In this document: positions 1 through 12,147 of the stretch, in pieces
How positions within the stretch are numbered: the stretch's first letter is position 1
Layout: each line of letters begins with the position of its first letter
Assembly (NCBI GenBank): GCA_028023455.1
Contig: JAQFVV010000037.1
Location: forward strand, 930,001 to 994,000
Direction of reading: 5' to 3'
DNA length: 64,000 bases
DNA from: Epiperipatus broadwayi
Taxonomy: Eukaryota; Onychophora; Udeonychophora; Euonychophora; Peripatidae
Position numbers and translations under genes: made by a program
Notes under the pieces: generated by a model
The model's input: the letters and a program-made list of their open reading frames with translations, nothing else
The model's database searches: none
Told to the model about the DNA's origin: nothing

Positions 1-980
1 GTTATGGAGTAGTGGGTTTAATGCGGTGGTAAGGCAACAGGTCCTAATCGCAACTTAGTTTCAAGATCTCCTTGTTTTAAGTACCAAGTACTGCTATCAA
101 ATCAATTTATTACTCAATATATATAAAGATTAATCAATCGTTTGCTTAAAAATAAATTGTTTTTTTATTTTTTACAGTCATTGATATGACAATCATAACT
201 CATTACTGTTTACTGTGGGGTTTAAAATAAAATGCAAAAATACTAAATATTTATTAATAATAATAAAAAAATAAGGAAAAATTACATTGTGTATCTTATT
301 ATTGCAGAAAATGTATCTAAGTTTATTAAAATTATTAATAACTATGGATATACATTATAATTGTAAATAGAAACTACGTGGACTGCAATGTGGCTGAAAG
401 AATATAGGTATGGTACGTTTAAAATGTATTATAATTGTAAATATAAACTTTTAAATTGTAATTTTTCTCGCATTATTTAGCGCATTTGGTAATAACATAT
501 TCATAATCTAATAACTGAAATACATTGTTTATTTTTTATGAAGATTAATGGCGATTAGTTAAATGCAAATGAGCTAGTGAATTTCAAAACCAAAAATATT
601 AACCAATAACGTTACAAATAGATATTGTCAAAAAAATTTTTTAGAATTGTTTCTAAATTTGGAAATGTAGATTGCCAACCCCCCAATTGGTATCTTGTAC
701 ATGTCAACAAGATTAGTGATAGTTTCTCCTTTTATAATAAAATATTTAATGTTAAAGTGAAATTTGTAGTTATCCCGTGTACACTTTCATTACATTAAGC
801 ATCAGTCACATTAAAATATTTGGAAAACTTTTAAATATATAAATGCAACTGAGAAGTTCTAGATATTTCAGAAATCAATGCTGTCACAAAATAACATTGT
901 TTTCATTTATAGTGAAATTTTGTTTCACAGTAAAATTCGTCTCATTATGAGCTGTTTCTTCAAATTGTAATTTTCTTTTT
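1..980. other. AT-rich stretch with no supportable feature
   Basis: I see no coding frame, tRNA-like structure or repeat shared with the rest of the window here. The sequence is dominated by A/T runs, and stop codons occur every few codons in all frames. Confidence 0.6.
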
Positions 981-984
981 TTTT

Positions 985-2170
985 TAATTCTGGCCATCTG
1001 GTAGTTTCAGTTTCCTGTTAAAAAATCTGGCATTGTTCTCAATTTCATCAAATGTACTCCTGACTTCCATGATAAATTTTGAAGATGAATTCAAAAAATT
1101 TGTCTCTAATTTTACAAAATGTCTTAATGCAGAGTTTTCTTTGTCTTCAATTTATTCATTGCTATTTCATTGTTGGACATACGAATTTGAATTAGAGCTT
1201 TTTTAATATTTTGATAATTATACTTTAATACTGAAACTGCATGTGCTTTTGATGTCATATATGTTAATATCTAGTATATGTCATATTATTTATGAATATA
1301 TTTTATTGCCGAGTGGACAACAAGAAATATGCATATAAATTTTGAACAAAATCAAAATAATGTAATGTATTAGTACAGGAATCCAAACACTGTTTATTAA
1401 TGTAAGAATATGCCTAGTGCATAGATTGCTATATCAATATGTTTTATTCTAGCTTATAATCTACTTCCAGCCATATTTGTCACAATCATTATTCATTTGA
1501 CTTCTTTAGTCCCAAAAAATTTAATATAATCCATTCTAAGTATTCAGAATCGTGGTTTTTGAATTTAAAAATAAAAAAAACAACAACTCACTTTTATATT
1601 TCTATTAACAAATCTCAGGATAAAAACTAAGTAATCTACATGAGTTATATCAGAAATAGTCTATAATAATGGAATAATATTGTTCCATGAACTTAAAAAA
1701 AAACATATCTAAACATCATTACCTATTGAATTTATAAACTCAGGATATAGAATGCATGATAAATAATTCATTTTATCTTTAGCCAAATCTTTGATATTGA
1801 ATTTTGAAAGATACTTGATACAACTGGTGAAATTTCCCATTTCATTGTAATCTCTGCCTTCTTTATAGTCATGAAATGCTAATATTTCATAATGGTAGTC
1901 ACTTGTTTTAAAATGGCTTACCAATACTTTTGCTCTTAATCAGTTTGGTTTTCCAAATGTCTCGTAATTGATAATTGTTTTATGAAGAGTTGACATTGAT
2001 TTGAAATCGCATGAAGAAGATTCATGTTCTTTCAAATTTTGGGCTAGATTCCTCTAGTCATAAAATCCTGTTGAAAATTTCATCTGTAATTTGGAAAACA
2101 GTCTGCACAGATAACAATAAACTTATTTATTCATCATTAAAAATAATAACTATTAATGAAAATTTTTTAG
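985..2170 (-). pseudogene. Decayed hAT-family transposase (ZMYM1-like, TTF-type zinc finger and DUF4371 type)
   Basis: Read on the minus strand, a broken but co-linear protein appears. A Y-C-Y-L-C-R-L-F-S segment (about 2092-2118) matches the zinc-ribbon motif at the start of ZMYM1/TTF-type hAT proteins. It is followed in the same frame by F-Y-D-stop-R-N-L-A and L-K-E-H-E-S-S (about 2010-2075), corresponding to the usual W-x-x-L-x-x-H-E-x-S. Next comes I-L-A-F-H-D-Y-K...N-E-M-G-N-F (about 1830-1890), like the family's L-A-F-R-G...N-x-G-N-F. Downstream are L-S-T-R (about 1310-1325), like the S-x-T-R-W box, then A-H-A-V-S-V-L-K (1221-1247) and F-D-E-I-E-N-N-A (about 1020-1055). Several stops and at least two frameshifts make it non-functional. 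Such elements encode a DDE-type transposase with an inserted helical domain. No terminal inverted repeats or 8-bp TSD were located. The family call rests on motif order read by eye. Confidence 0.7.
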
Positions 2171-2645
2171 TGCCATTTGCTTTTCCATATTAAAAATTAG
2201 ATTCAGAAATATTTGTATAGTAAGATTAATTCCTAACTGCACATAGTATTTTAAGAATTGCAATATTTTCAGTATTCTATGAATTAATCAGATAAAATCA
2301 CTGGCCACAATGCATTATTGTTAGGGAAATTCAGAGTGGTTTTCATCTTTACTATAGTCTACTGAAACTGAAAAAAAAATTGCTTTGATTGCTCTTTGAG
2401 GTATTGTTCTTCATTAGGAACATCTATTACATAAAGTTTAAACTTTCAAATTAGTTTTTGACTTTCTTTTTCCTTTCATTTTTTGCTTCTTTCCAACTTC
2501 TCTTTGAGTTATTTCTTTTTTTTTTTTTTTGGTTAATATGTACAGCACAATTTTTTGATCTTTCTGTAAATATTACCAAAATCACACTTTTCTTTATTTT
2601 GCTGTAATATTCTATAAATACAATTTATCCAAAACACTTCAAACA
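2171..2645. other. AT-rich stretch, no feature seen
   Basis: This lies upstream of the hAT remnant, and its right part has a T-run (about 2516-2532). Some of it may be the decayed 5' part of the hAT element, but no motif is readable. Confidence 0.5.
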
Positions 2646-2720
2646 CTTTTTAGCAAAACTTTTTATTTATACATACACCTACGTTTTGACGGACCTGCAA
2701 TCTTCTTCAGAGAAATTTCC
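2646..2720 (-). repeat. F5 fragment (core ending in GTCAAAACGT)
   Basis: On the minus strand this contains CTCTGAAGAAGATTGCAGG followed by TCCGTCAAAACGT. The same module in slightly different form lies in the cores of the fold-backs at 10087-10219 and 36022-36110, and, more loosely, at the 3' end of the PLE near 15910-15960 and 18730-18770. It is therefore a dispersed repeat rather than unique DNA. Its function is unknown. Confidence 0.45.
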
Positions 2721-3072
2721 TTTTAGTTCACTCGATTAAAAATTTCACCAGCAAATTTCTTTGCTGCAGCATATCCTTTTCCCTTAATAAAATAAAAATT
2801 ATTTATCATTTTGCCTTTAATTCATTTTAATACTTGATAGTTTGATTTTCATAATCATTTAAAATGCAGTGAATTTTAATGAAATCTTGCTATCGATTTC
2901 CAATAGCTGATAATCACTATATACAGTGCTTATTGTATGCAACATAAACAAAAATATTATAAACACTTATTTAATAATGTAACATTTCCTTTACAAAAAA
3001 GTGACATTAAAAACACGGCAATACTTAATGTAAACAGTTTAAAAAAATTATATTCATTTACACAGTTTAAAA

Positions 3073-3135
3073 ACCCCCCCCCCCCCCAAAAAAAAAAAAA
3101 AAAAAGAAAAGGAGGGAGGGAAAAAAAGAAAAAAA
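3073..3135. repeat. C-run / A-run low-complexity tract
   Basis: A run of about 15 C is followed directly by about 19 A and then a G/A-rich tail. The short ORFs on both strands here only reflect this homopurine/homopyrimidine composition and are not genes. Length variation and sequencing error are likely. Confidence 0.85.
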
Positions 3136-3556
3136 CTATGCCATTTGTCATTCGATAAATAATACTGTCTAGATAAAATGGTCTTTCTGTCTGTGGTTCA
3201 CTGCATGTATCTCTTTTTGAAGCAGTAACATTGGAGGTCCTTAACAATTGGAGGCCCCAAGTACATGCTGTTTGTGCTTAAGTGGTGATTTCACCACTGA
3301 GTGACAGATTCAGAAGCTACAAATTCATGGATAACAACACAGCTCTAGCACTGCTGTGTTTGAAGTTCCTGTGATCTTCTAAGCTCAAAGTATTTCATTA
3401 CTTTATGACTCATTATATAGAAGAAGCATATTTATGATTTACATTCCAAACTACAGTTCTATTTTTTAAAAACTCATTGTAAATTGATTTGTAAGCAAGA
3501 AATAAGATTTTTTTTGCCTTTTAATATGTTAATTTTATAAACAACAACCATAAAAT

Positions 3557-3932
3557 AAATGGATACTGTCCTATATATGAGGGGTCAGAGTGACTTGAGG
3601 TCAACATGGGCATAACAATATTGGCATCAGCATGGGATTTGGGCATTCTATCATCAGATTTTCAATGGTATGAATGGCTAAAGAGTTGGAGTAGATTGAA
3701 GCCTGTCCATTAAAGTATAAAGATTTGCTATCTGAATATAAACTGAGCACTCATTATATATATATATGTGTGTGTGGGAGATGATAATCTGGACCAACTG
3801 ATGAGTACTGGTGTATATTAGTAATTATTTATCTTTTCTCCATGTGTGTGGTCATGTGTATCAGTAATATGAGATAGTGTGGATAGTTGAAGGTTGCTTG
3901 AAAGTCTGAGTTCAAATCCCCTATATTTAAAA
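3557..3932 (+). repeat. F1 repeat, single copy
   Basis: This is a diverged copy of the family found at 19455-21085 and 31855-32672. It starts around TATATGAGGGGTCAGAGTGA, passes through ATCATCAGATTTTCAATG, TTGAAGCCTGTCCATTAAAG and a (TA)n(TG)n core, and ends with GTCTGAGTTCAAATCCCCTA. The end resembles a tRNA B box (GGTTCAAATCC). Length is about 375 bp. No TSD was recognised. Confidence 0.75.
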
Positions 3933-6422
3933 TAAAATACTGTACAGTAAAAAATGCATCTTTAATATACTTTTTTAAAAATCTTTACTACAAAAAGTAT
4001 GCAACAAAACTTTAAAGAAAAATAGAAATGTGTGGATTTTGTTTTTGGTAGTAACGGAGAAATGTTTGTAAAAGTATATATAAGGCCAGAATTCTAAAAA
4101 TATTTGAATGTCTTCGTAGAAATATCATCATCATTGGCAGCCAAACCTTTATGAGAAAAAAAATGGCAAAAAGTCAAGGAATAATGAAAAATCTCTAAAT
4201 ATGTTCACATACATCGTATATTGATTCTTTAATTTATTTAGTCAATAGTCTTATAACTTCTTCTGCAATGAACTTTACTATTTGAAAGAATTCAATACTT
4301 TGTCTATATGTAACTTTTTATTGTATTTATCCTGTCTTATTTTCTTAATAAAAACAACCAGTATTGCATTTCTTTAGAGACTTGAAATAATTTTCACAAT
4401 ATCAACTAGTTCTACTCTTATAAAAACCATACACAAATTTATCATAAAATACTATTTAAGAAGCCTATTATTATAATTTCGTTCTCATGGCCATTCCAAT
4501 GGAAATGTGCCTTTCAAATAGTAAATTCACTAGTATTACAAACAATAAACAGCAGTGTTACATTTAATATGTTATTAAAAACAATTCCCTTCACTTTATT
4601 CCAGAGACATCTGCTGTAAGCTGGAATAAGCATTGGCTACTAAAAATGAGTACTATTGTATCCATATCCCATGCTCTAATATCCAGATTGCTAGAATAAT
4701 TTGTGACAGCCATTATCAATGAAGGCTTTATACCTCATAAATTTGGACCCAATAGACATGCATTCTCATTCAGCAATCATCTACCATTATTTCTTTATTA
4801 CCAAAATAAAACTGAAATCTATATAATTTAATGCTGAATTGAAGCTAATTTGCTTTACAAAATTGACAATTGAGTAGTTACTAAATGTTTTAGTTTACTC
4901 ACTTTTGCAAAAAGTGTAGACATCTTTCACAGTTTTCGTTAGTTATTGTATATATACCAATAAATATTATGACTGTTTGTTTACATTTAACATAGAAGAA
5001 ATTATCTTCATTCTGCTCCAGAGCCATTTATTGTAAGCTTGAGTAATCCATGTATGTAAATGGTAATGCTATTATGTCCACCCTCAGTGCTATCACATCC
5101 ACTTACTCAGAGTAGTTTCTGGCTAATGGCCTTTACCAACAAAGAGTTAAGCTTAATGCATCTGAATTTATATCCATGATAATATGATGATATTTGATTG
5201 AAATATAAAATTAGATTTAAAAAACAGATTTAATGTGAGAAATATGTATGTATAAACAGCCTTAAAATAGTCCACTGCAGAGCAACAACTTCTTCAATGA
5301 CCCTCTACAAGAAATGGCACTACTCTCCAACTTGCTCAATAGTTGAGTGGTGAAGTTTGAGTTTTTTAATGTTTTTATTGAAATTAAAAAATCAGCTTGT
5401 TTGCTAACTTGATTTTTTTTCAAGCTAAATTAAATTTTAAAATCAAGGTTTAATATGTTTAAATTCATAGAATTGCTTGGAAATTGATATATAACTATAT
5501 AAAAAAAAAGAGCAATGGACTAGATCTTATATTAAGAGATCTACATCATGAAATAATTGTGCTTTTGGATACTCACATTGTTAAAGTAGAACAGTTGATA
5601 TGGATATAGTAATTCTAAAAAAAGCAAGTAGTATAGATATAAGAGAATTAATTCAATAAAAAAAATTATTAAAGAGACACAGATAACTTTATGGAGAGTT
5701 TGGGCTGATTGTCATTTCTGGGTCATGTATATTGAGGATATGTAACTGAATATTTACTCCTAGATTTCTGCTGCAGAATAATTTCTAGCCATGATTAGTT
5801 TTATAACTTTGAGCCTTTATTTTACCATTTTCTTCCAGCATCAGATCATTAATAATATTTTATCTCACTACAAAGATGGCTTTTAGAAGTGGTTCTCTTG
5901 GTGAATAAATCTTCTAGCTTGAGAAAACCTACTAAAAGCTAATACATTGCTGGCATAGTTCATTAATGCTGTAGAACAGCAGTTTCAATTCAAAAGATCA
6001 GAATAAAAATTTTCAATCATCTGATTTTTTTTTTTCAGGAATTGAATCAATAACATTTACATTACTTCTGAGTTAATTGTGAATACTATTGTGCTAGGAA
6101 CCAATGTGTTTACCTCCTATGTTCAGAACTGAGATTTGAATCCAAACAAGTGAATTTGAAATTTTTTTCAGGTCACAAGCAAACTTAGAATTTTTCTTTT
6201 AAGAAGATAGTTCATACACAACCCAATAGTCATCTAACAGTGGTCATTAAATGGATAATTAAAGGGTAAAAGAAATATGTTGTGCTTTTGTGAGAATTCT
6301 TGCTCCTATCAATACTAGTTTACAATTACTTTTACTTTACTTAGTTAATCACTTGGACATATATATATTCAAAACCACAAATGTGATATAGATCTCACAT
6401 ACACAGTTACATATAATCACCT
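3933..6422. other. AT-rich stretch, at most faint repeat remnants
   Basis: No coding frame stands out. Two short stretches (about 4610-4740 and 5020-5150) carry phrases reminiscent of the F4 repeat (a ..CCAGATTGCTAGAATAATTTG.. type arrangement). They are too decayed to call firmly. Confidence 0.4.
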
Positions 6423-6697
6423 TATCCTGGTCAATGTGCTTAAAATTAACCAATAAAATGTCAGGAATTTGTTGTCAAGATATAATAAATGAATGCTTAA
6501 AATTAACCAATACAATGTCAGCAATCTGTCGTCAAAGCAATACTCAGATAATAAATGGATTTCCACTTAACATCTGATTGCTGCTTTGATAACAGATTGC
6601 TTACATTCTATTGGTTTCAATTTATCACCTGAAATTGCTTCGAGAACAAATTTCTGACTTTCTCTTGGTTAATTTTAAGCACTGACTGGGATATGAT
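6423..6697. repeat. Fold-back element with internal direct repeat
   Basis: The left end reads TGCTTAAAATTAACCAATA (about 6438). The right end carries its reverse complement, GGTTAATTTTAAGCACTGAC (about 6667-6686). Within the left half the terminal block is repeated directly (about 6438 and 6493), each copy followed by a GTCAG-AAT-TG-TGTCAA phrase. The right half carries two further blocks in the opposite sense. Size about 275 bp, no ORF. It could be a MITE or an inverted dimer of a short repeat. No clear TSD. Confidence 0.65.
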
Positions 6698-7975
6698 TTA
6701 CGTAAGATAACCAATAAACTATATGCACTTATGATTTATTATATTTAAATAACTATATATTTATATCAAATATTTTTGTAGTTTCTGAAATATTTATTGT
6801 TAATTCTAGCATGAGATTTTAAGTAGTATTACTTATAACTAAAAACATAAAAAGTAAGAAATTAATTAACTAATTTATTAAAAATTATAACTGACCACTA
6901 CACATATAGAATATTTTTTTAGATGTTATTTAGCTTACACAACATATTATAATCAAATGAGAGGTACATCATAAATCACTATATAAACTAATTTATGACA
7001 TTTATCTCTATTTAAGATTAATTAAGGTAATTAATGTCAGGTCTGCTATTAAAGATCTTTATAACTTTCTTTTAAATTTAGAAGCAAAGATACATTAATT
7101 AAATCATAAATCCTCACTATTATTAAAGGTCAATGGCATTTAAATAAAAAATTTTGCTAAACATTATCTTATTTGGTAAAATAAATAGAATACCTCTATT
7201 TGACATATATAAACATATAGATTATGTCAAAATATCTAGCCCTGTAAAAAAAGAACAATAGATGTATACTTTAATCAGAGGTCTAATCTCTCTACCCATA
7301 TCCCAGACAAAATAAAAACACAAAATGCCTACTACAATGATAAAAGTTTAAGGGGGAGGGGGAATACTATTTGTATATATATTTTACACAATGTAAAAAG
7401 AGCTAATGATATAGTGGTTGACACTTTGGGTTTAAATCTAGGTGAAATTTTCAAATATTTCCAAGAAAGCTTAATTTTTTTTTAAAGATAGTTAGCCCAG
7501 CAAACCATTCACTTATTGATCAGTATAAAGGTATCTAGATTATTTTAAGATAATGAGTAAACATGAGGGAAAAATTACAAAAACTCCCACTATCTCGAAA
7601 ATTGATTAGTTTTTTAATCTTTCTATCACTACTTCGCTATAATGATAGTTCTATTTTAAACAACCTATAGACACTACTACATTTTAATAATAAATTTAAT
7701 ATACACATTACAAACACCTCACATCTTAACATAGATCCATCTTCTGAAACTATATGTAGGAAAAATAATAATAATTTGAAACCAAGAGAAATATGATTAA
7801 ACAAAAATTTTCTTTCATTCAAAGTTGAAAACATTGCTTAAAAAAAAAAAAAGAATTTTTAAAAAAGGAGAGAATATAACATCTCAGTACCATCCCTTGA
7901 TATTTATGATATAGCCTTGTGATTAAACCACTAAACATCACATGATCACCATCTCATGCTAGCACTTAACTGTTA
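6698..7975. other. AT-rich stretch, no gene seen
   Basis: Nothing beyond A/T-rich sequence and a small G-rich patch near 7352-7362. At 7922-7953 the phrase AAACATCACATGATCACC is the reverse complement of the head motif of repeat F4 (compare 51093-51118). Confidence 0.5.
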
Positions 7976-8123
7976 GTAAACAGGCAAAAACTCTCCATAT
8001 AGTAGTGCCACCTTGTGCTAACCAGAGCGATCAATGGATTTTATGCACAAGCCTTCTGGCATCCATTGATTGCTCTGGTTAGCACAAGGTGGCACTACTA
8101 TATGGAGAGTTTTTGCCTGTTAG
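7976..8123. repeat. F4 tail-to-tail hairpin, near-perfect
   Basis: Two arms of about 60 bp are almost exact reverse complements: AACAGGCAAAAACTCTCCAT... on the left and ...ATGGAGAGTTTTTGCCTGTT on the right. The loop of about 22 bp includes GCACAAGCCTTCTGGC. The arm sequence is the 3' end of the F4 family (15488-15515, 17000-17020, 53880-53910). It contains no ORF. The near identity of the arms points to a recent origin or ongoing gene conversion. Confidence 0.85.
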
Positions 8124-8306
8124 CCTTGTGATTTGATGCAATCATAGAATTAAAGAAAATAGAAGCATAGGATTGGCCAAATATTATGATGAAATTTAAA
8201 AATATATTCCTAGAAATTGTTATTGTATTAAGCCTGGTGGACTATTAATTGACATTTGTGATACTTCATTTTCTGGTGGTTTCTATTTTTATGACATATC
8301 ATAATA
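8124..8306. other. Short spacer; start resembles a SINE2 head
   Basis: The phrase GCCTTGTGATTTGATGCAAT just right of the hairpin resembles SINE2 heads such as the one at 58350. A SINE2 interrupted or truncated here is possible but not certain. Confidence 0.3.
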
Positions 8307-8396
8307 TTGGATCATGGCTTTAACTCTTAACTTCCAGTACTTGAACTTGTTATGAACTCCCATGCAATAAACTATTCAATTAGATTATTTTAATTA
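8307..8396 (+). repeat. SINE2 3' fragment
   Basis: It contains ...GGATCATGGCT..CTTCCAGTACTTGAACTTG TTATGAACTCC..CAATAAACTATTCAATTA. The order (..TGAATTTCTTATGAACTCC..AATAAAG..ATTCAATTATT) is shared with about a dozen loci in this window. Confidence 0.55.
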
Positions 8397-8905
8397 TGTA
8401 TCATGCATGTTCTTGTTAATTTTTCTTTGCTCTATTTATCCCACATGTTTTTTTTATGCTTCGGCTCCATCAATTAATTTCAGTAATTATTCAAACTGAA
8501 AATTTTCATAAAATCATTGCATACATATTACAATACCATCCCATCTTTTATCAAATTAAAAATTTATTTCAATAATGCACTCATTTGAATACTTTAAAGG
8601 TTTATTAATGTTTATTGAAGTAACTCTTAAAATTAAGATACTACAATAAATTGGGTTCAAAGATGGCAAATTATCCCTGATAATGATAAAGTATTATTCT
8701 TTGGTTGTAGCACTCTTCTGCCCAATTATACTCTATCTGTTTTATGAAGGAAAACATTTTCTGATCAATCAATATTTTCTCTAAAGAGAATTCCTATTTT
8801 GCTTTCTTTTTTGAAAGATAGGTGATATTTAAAAACCAAAACTTTTGTTAGATGCATACTTTAAAAAAAAAACAAATTCTTACTAGCATTATAAATGTTT
8901 TCAAT

Positions 8906-9040
8906 GCCCTGTGTGGTTTAATTCAATGGTACAGTGTCAGATTCTGGAACATAAGAACCTCCAATCAATTCCAGATCTGGGACTTATGACTCTTGAATTT
9001 CTTATGAATCCCTAAATAATAAAGTTATTCAATTATTTCT
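8906..9040 (+). repeat. SINE2 copy, near full length
   Basis: The head GCCCTGTGTGGTTTAATTCA continues as ATGGTACAGTGTCAGA, corresponding to a tRNA A-box region (TGGTNCAGTGG-type). The middle has CAATCAATTCCAG, corresponding to a B box. The tail is TGAATTTCTTATGAATCCC then AATAATAAAGTTATTCAA. The tRNA-derived head plus a fixed AATAAAG-type tail without long poly(A) fits a tRNA-related SINE mobilised by a LINE with a matching 3' end. Confidence 0.75.
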
Positions 9041-10086
9041 TTAATATTCTCAATGCTTTGCGAAACCATTCTATATATCCATTAATGATATTTTCACATG
9101 TACTTCATAAAATATCAAAGCATCTCTCTCATTGAAATTTTCATAGTCCTGCAATCTGGCACACAAATTTCTGTAAAAGTATTGTTGAATAAGCACTCAA
9201 CAAGAAAATTCATATGCTTTTAAACATTTTCATTTGTCATGGACTATGTAAATCACTAAAAAATTTTACTTAATGATTTTCATATGCACTGTTCTTAAAA
9301 TTTAAATATCAAGATAAAAAACTATGAAATTAAAAAAAAAAAATTAGACCAACACAAAAATCATAATTATTTTAAAAAATCTGCTCTGGTGTTTATACAT
9401 ATTTTTTCATTCACTGTATTGATTGGTAGACAAAAAATTTATATCTACTTAAAAAAAATAATAATACTGTTTATGTTAACTATCTACAATAAGTGGCTTT
9501 ATTTTTGAAAAAAGTATTAATATTCTGGTTCCTTGCTTAAAAAATTGAAAAATTTACAATTCCTTCTTATTATCTGGGGAAACCAAACCAATAAAATAAA
9601 GAAAACTGTATTGTTTAAAATGAATAATAGTCACTAAATAGCAATAACACAGGATGACTGCAAAATAATATTGTAAAAAACTAATAAATTCAGAAAGTAA
9701 TCTGTCTTCAACTGAAATATCACTGGTAAAAAAAATGAAACTCAAGTTGCAAAAATAATTGCAGCCAGCTATTTGGAACATTAATACATTGATTAATATC
9801 TGAATTTAATCAACTTTGTTGCAATATAACAAATGACACTTTATATATGCTTAGTATGAAATGACTCATAAGAATAAAGCATCTCTTTAATCATTTAGAA
9901 GATTTAATAAATAAGGATGTAAAGCAATCAATTTAGTAATCGCAATTGAAACACTAAGATTTGAATGGCAAGCAAGAGTTCACTATAGATGATGATAATC
10001 ATATTCTATTAACCTACTTTATATAATTTTCTTCTCCTTCCTTTTCTTATGTATTGATTTATACTTTAACATATACCATTTACAAC
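9041..10086. other. AT-rich stretch, no gene seen
   Basis: No coding motif or repeat relationship recognised on either strand. Confidence 0.5.
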
Positions 10087-10219
10087 CTTCTTAAACACTT
10101 TATCATTACTCTTTATTTATATCAAAAAGGATTATAAAGAGCTCTGATGATAACTGCAGGACAGTCAAAACTATTAGTTTTGATATAAATAAAGAATATT
10201 GATAAAGTGTTTAAGAAAG
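10087..10219. repeat. Fold-back element with F5 core
   Basis: The left arm (CTTCTTAAACACTTTATCAT onward, 10087-10127) and right arm (10178-10219) are reverse complements with few mismatches. The centre of about 50 bp, GCTCTGATGATAACTGCAGG followed by ACAGTCAAAACTATT, is the F5 module seen at 2646-2720. Length 133 bp, no ORF. Confidence 0.75.
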
Positions 10220-10910
10220 TTAGTTTATGTTACATATCTCTGGACTAAATATACATTCAAATTAAAGATTATTATTTATGGTGATGGTTATCATTTAAGG
10301 AAATTGTAAAATGAAAGTTAACTAAAAATATGTCATAATTTAAATACTGCTTAGATAATAACAGTTAAAAGTAATTTTAAACGTCTTTAAAATTATCGAT
10401 AAAGAAAAAAAATTAAACTGCATTTTTATGAGTAAAAGAAATAAACTCAATTCTTTTGAGGGAAAGTGGAGATTTTAAAATATTTATGAGAAAATTAATA
10501 TTATTTTTTATTAAATCGATATCTGAAAAGAATATAGAATGAGTTCTTTAAAACATTAATATTTTTGAGTTGCAGACAAGGAAAAAAATGAATAATAAAA
10601 TAAAGTGTTAATAGATTTAGAGTTAAGCAAATTTATGTTAATTAAATGTTTAAATATAAAATAAATTACAATGGCCATTGTGTGCAGCAATTTATTTAGA
10701 CTGCTGCTGCTAGTAGTTTTTTAAAATGATAATCAATATGAGATTGTGGCCCAGCATTGGCAAACTATTACCAATTATAATAAAAATATTATTATTTAGT
10801 CATAATATTTTATTTGCCTAAATAATTATATGTATCTGGATAATGAACTTACATACATGCATCAAATTTGCCTTTAAAGAAACATAATTTTTCCAAATTA
10901 ATAGTTAATC
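10220..10910. other. AT-rich stretch, no feature
   Basis: Nothing recognised. Confidence 0.5.
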
Positions 10911-10980
10911 AGATCAATACTTCAAGCATATATCATTGCAAATTAGATCAATACTTCAAGCATATATCATTGCAAATTAG
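10911..10980. repeat. Two-copy tandem duplication, 34-bp unit
   Basis: AGATCAATACTTCAAGCATA continuing to ..TTGCAAATT is repeated exactly in tandem with a 34-base offset. Confidence 0.9.
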
Positions 10981-11970
10981 AGTGATTCTTTTCCTTATCT
11001 TAAAGTAAAAGTATCTTCCTCAACATTACAACAGAAAAGTGTTACCAAAAAAGATGTTGAACAATAACTCTTGCTATAATCCATAAATTTTGCCTCCTTG
11101 TGACTAAATGAATAATAAATTACGTCCGTATTTGCAAAAAAAGTAGACCTCTCTCAAATAATTATGTGGTCACTTTTCTTTCAGAGATAACTTTAAATTA
11201 TTGAGAAAATAATCAGTTATAATGTCAAATCTCTAACTGCATGGAAAAAAATGTTCTATATTAAATCATGCAACGTTTTGTGCCAGTGTAAAGATAACTG
11301 ATCCTCTTTCCAAGCTGCGGTGCAGTCATCTCTGATTCAACACATTGCATCGCAACTTAATTTAGTTATTTGCCACAAAAATGTTAAGATGCTAGTGTGT
11401 CTGGATCCATTATAAATTGACATGAAATATGATAGTTTGTTCATTATTCTTCCTGGCACCACAAAATTTGGCAAACATTGAAAAACTGGTCTTGCAATGC
11501 ATGGCTTCACTATCATGGATGTTGCCAAATTTAAAACATAATATTAATAACAGCATGTTGTTCCATCATGGTTAAGATATAAAACACACTGTCATATTTA
11601 ATGCCGTAACTTATGATTCAGATATGTTAGCACTGCAAAATTTTGTAATGAATAGCTAACCTATGTTGCTCCATAGCACCTGCATTGATTCAGAGATGCT
11701 GCTGTAGAAAGCTTGGAGAGAGAAATGTCAACAGTCACCTTTTCACTAAGACACAATGAGCATCATCTCAAAAAGTTATGTTTTTATTTAACAACATACA
11801 TTCCATAAAAATTTATGTGGAATTTTTTTGTTTTAATAAATTTTTAGTCACATTCTATATTTTACCCAAAGGGCTACTCATGATCTGGCCAATTATATTT
11901 GTTTGTTGTATTTATAAATGAATTATAATTGAGTTTCAAATACTACATAATTAAGATCTCAGGAGAACTT
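10981..11970. other. Stretch with a less A/T-biased middle; origin unknown
   Basis: From about 11280 to 11760 the base composition is more balanced than its surroundings and resembles old coding sequence. A 63-codon minus-strand frame (11337-11528) includes a C-I-A-R-P-V run, faintly like the R-P-H-x-A-R-P segment of Tc1/mariner transposases. Without a D-D-E/D motif I do not call it. Confidence 0.3.
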
Positions 11971-12147
11971 GCTTCTGTTAACAGCAATAAAACAAAGTGA
12001 AATGAAATGATAATAAAAATGTATTAATTTTACTAGTTTAGATTTAACACAGGATCACATCCATTGCTTCTGTTAACAGCAATAAAACAAAGTGAAATGA
12101 AATGATAACAAAAATGTATTAATTTTACTAGTTTAGATTTAACATCC
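11971..12147. repeat. Two-copy tandem duplication, 94-bp period
   Basis: GCTTCTGTTAACAGCAATAA and the following roughly 80 bases recur 94 bases later with one or two changes, joined by ACAGGATCACATCCATT. Confidence 0.9.

Noticed and set aside
2937-3247. ORFs on both strands over the C/A tract
   Set aside because: Homopolymer translation (P/K or G/F runs); no protein character.
11337-11528. Tc1/mariner transposase fragment
   Set aside because: Only a short R-P-V-like similarity; no D-D-E/D residues or terminal repeats seen.
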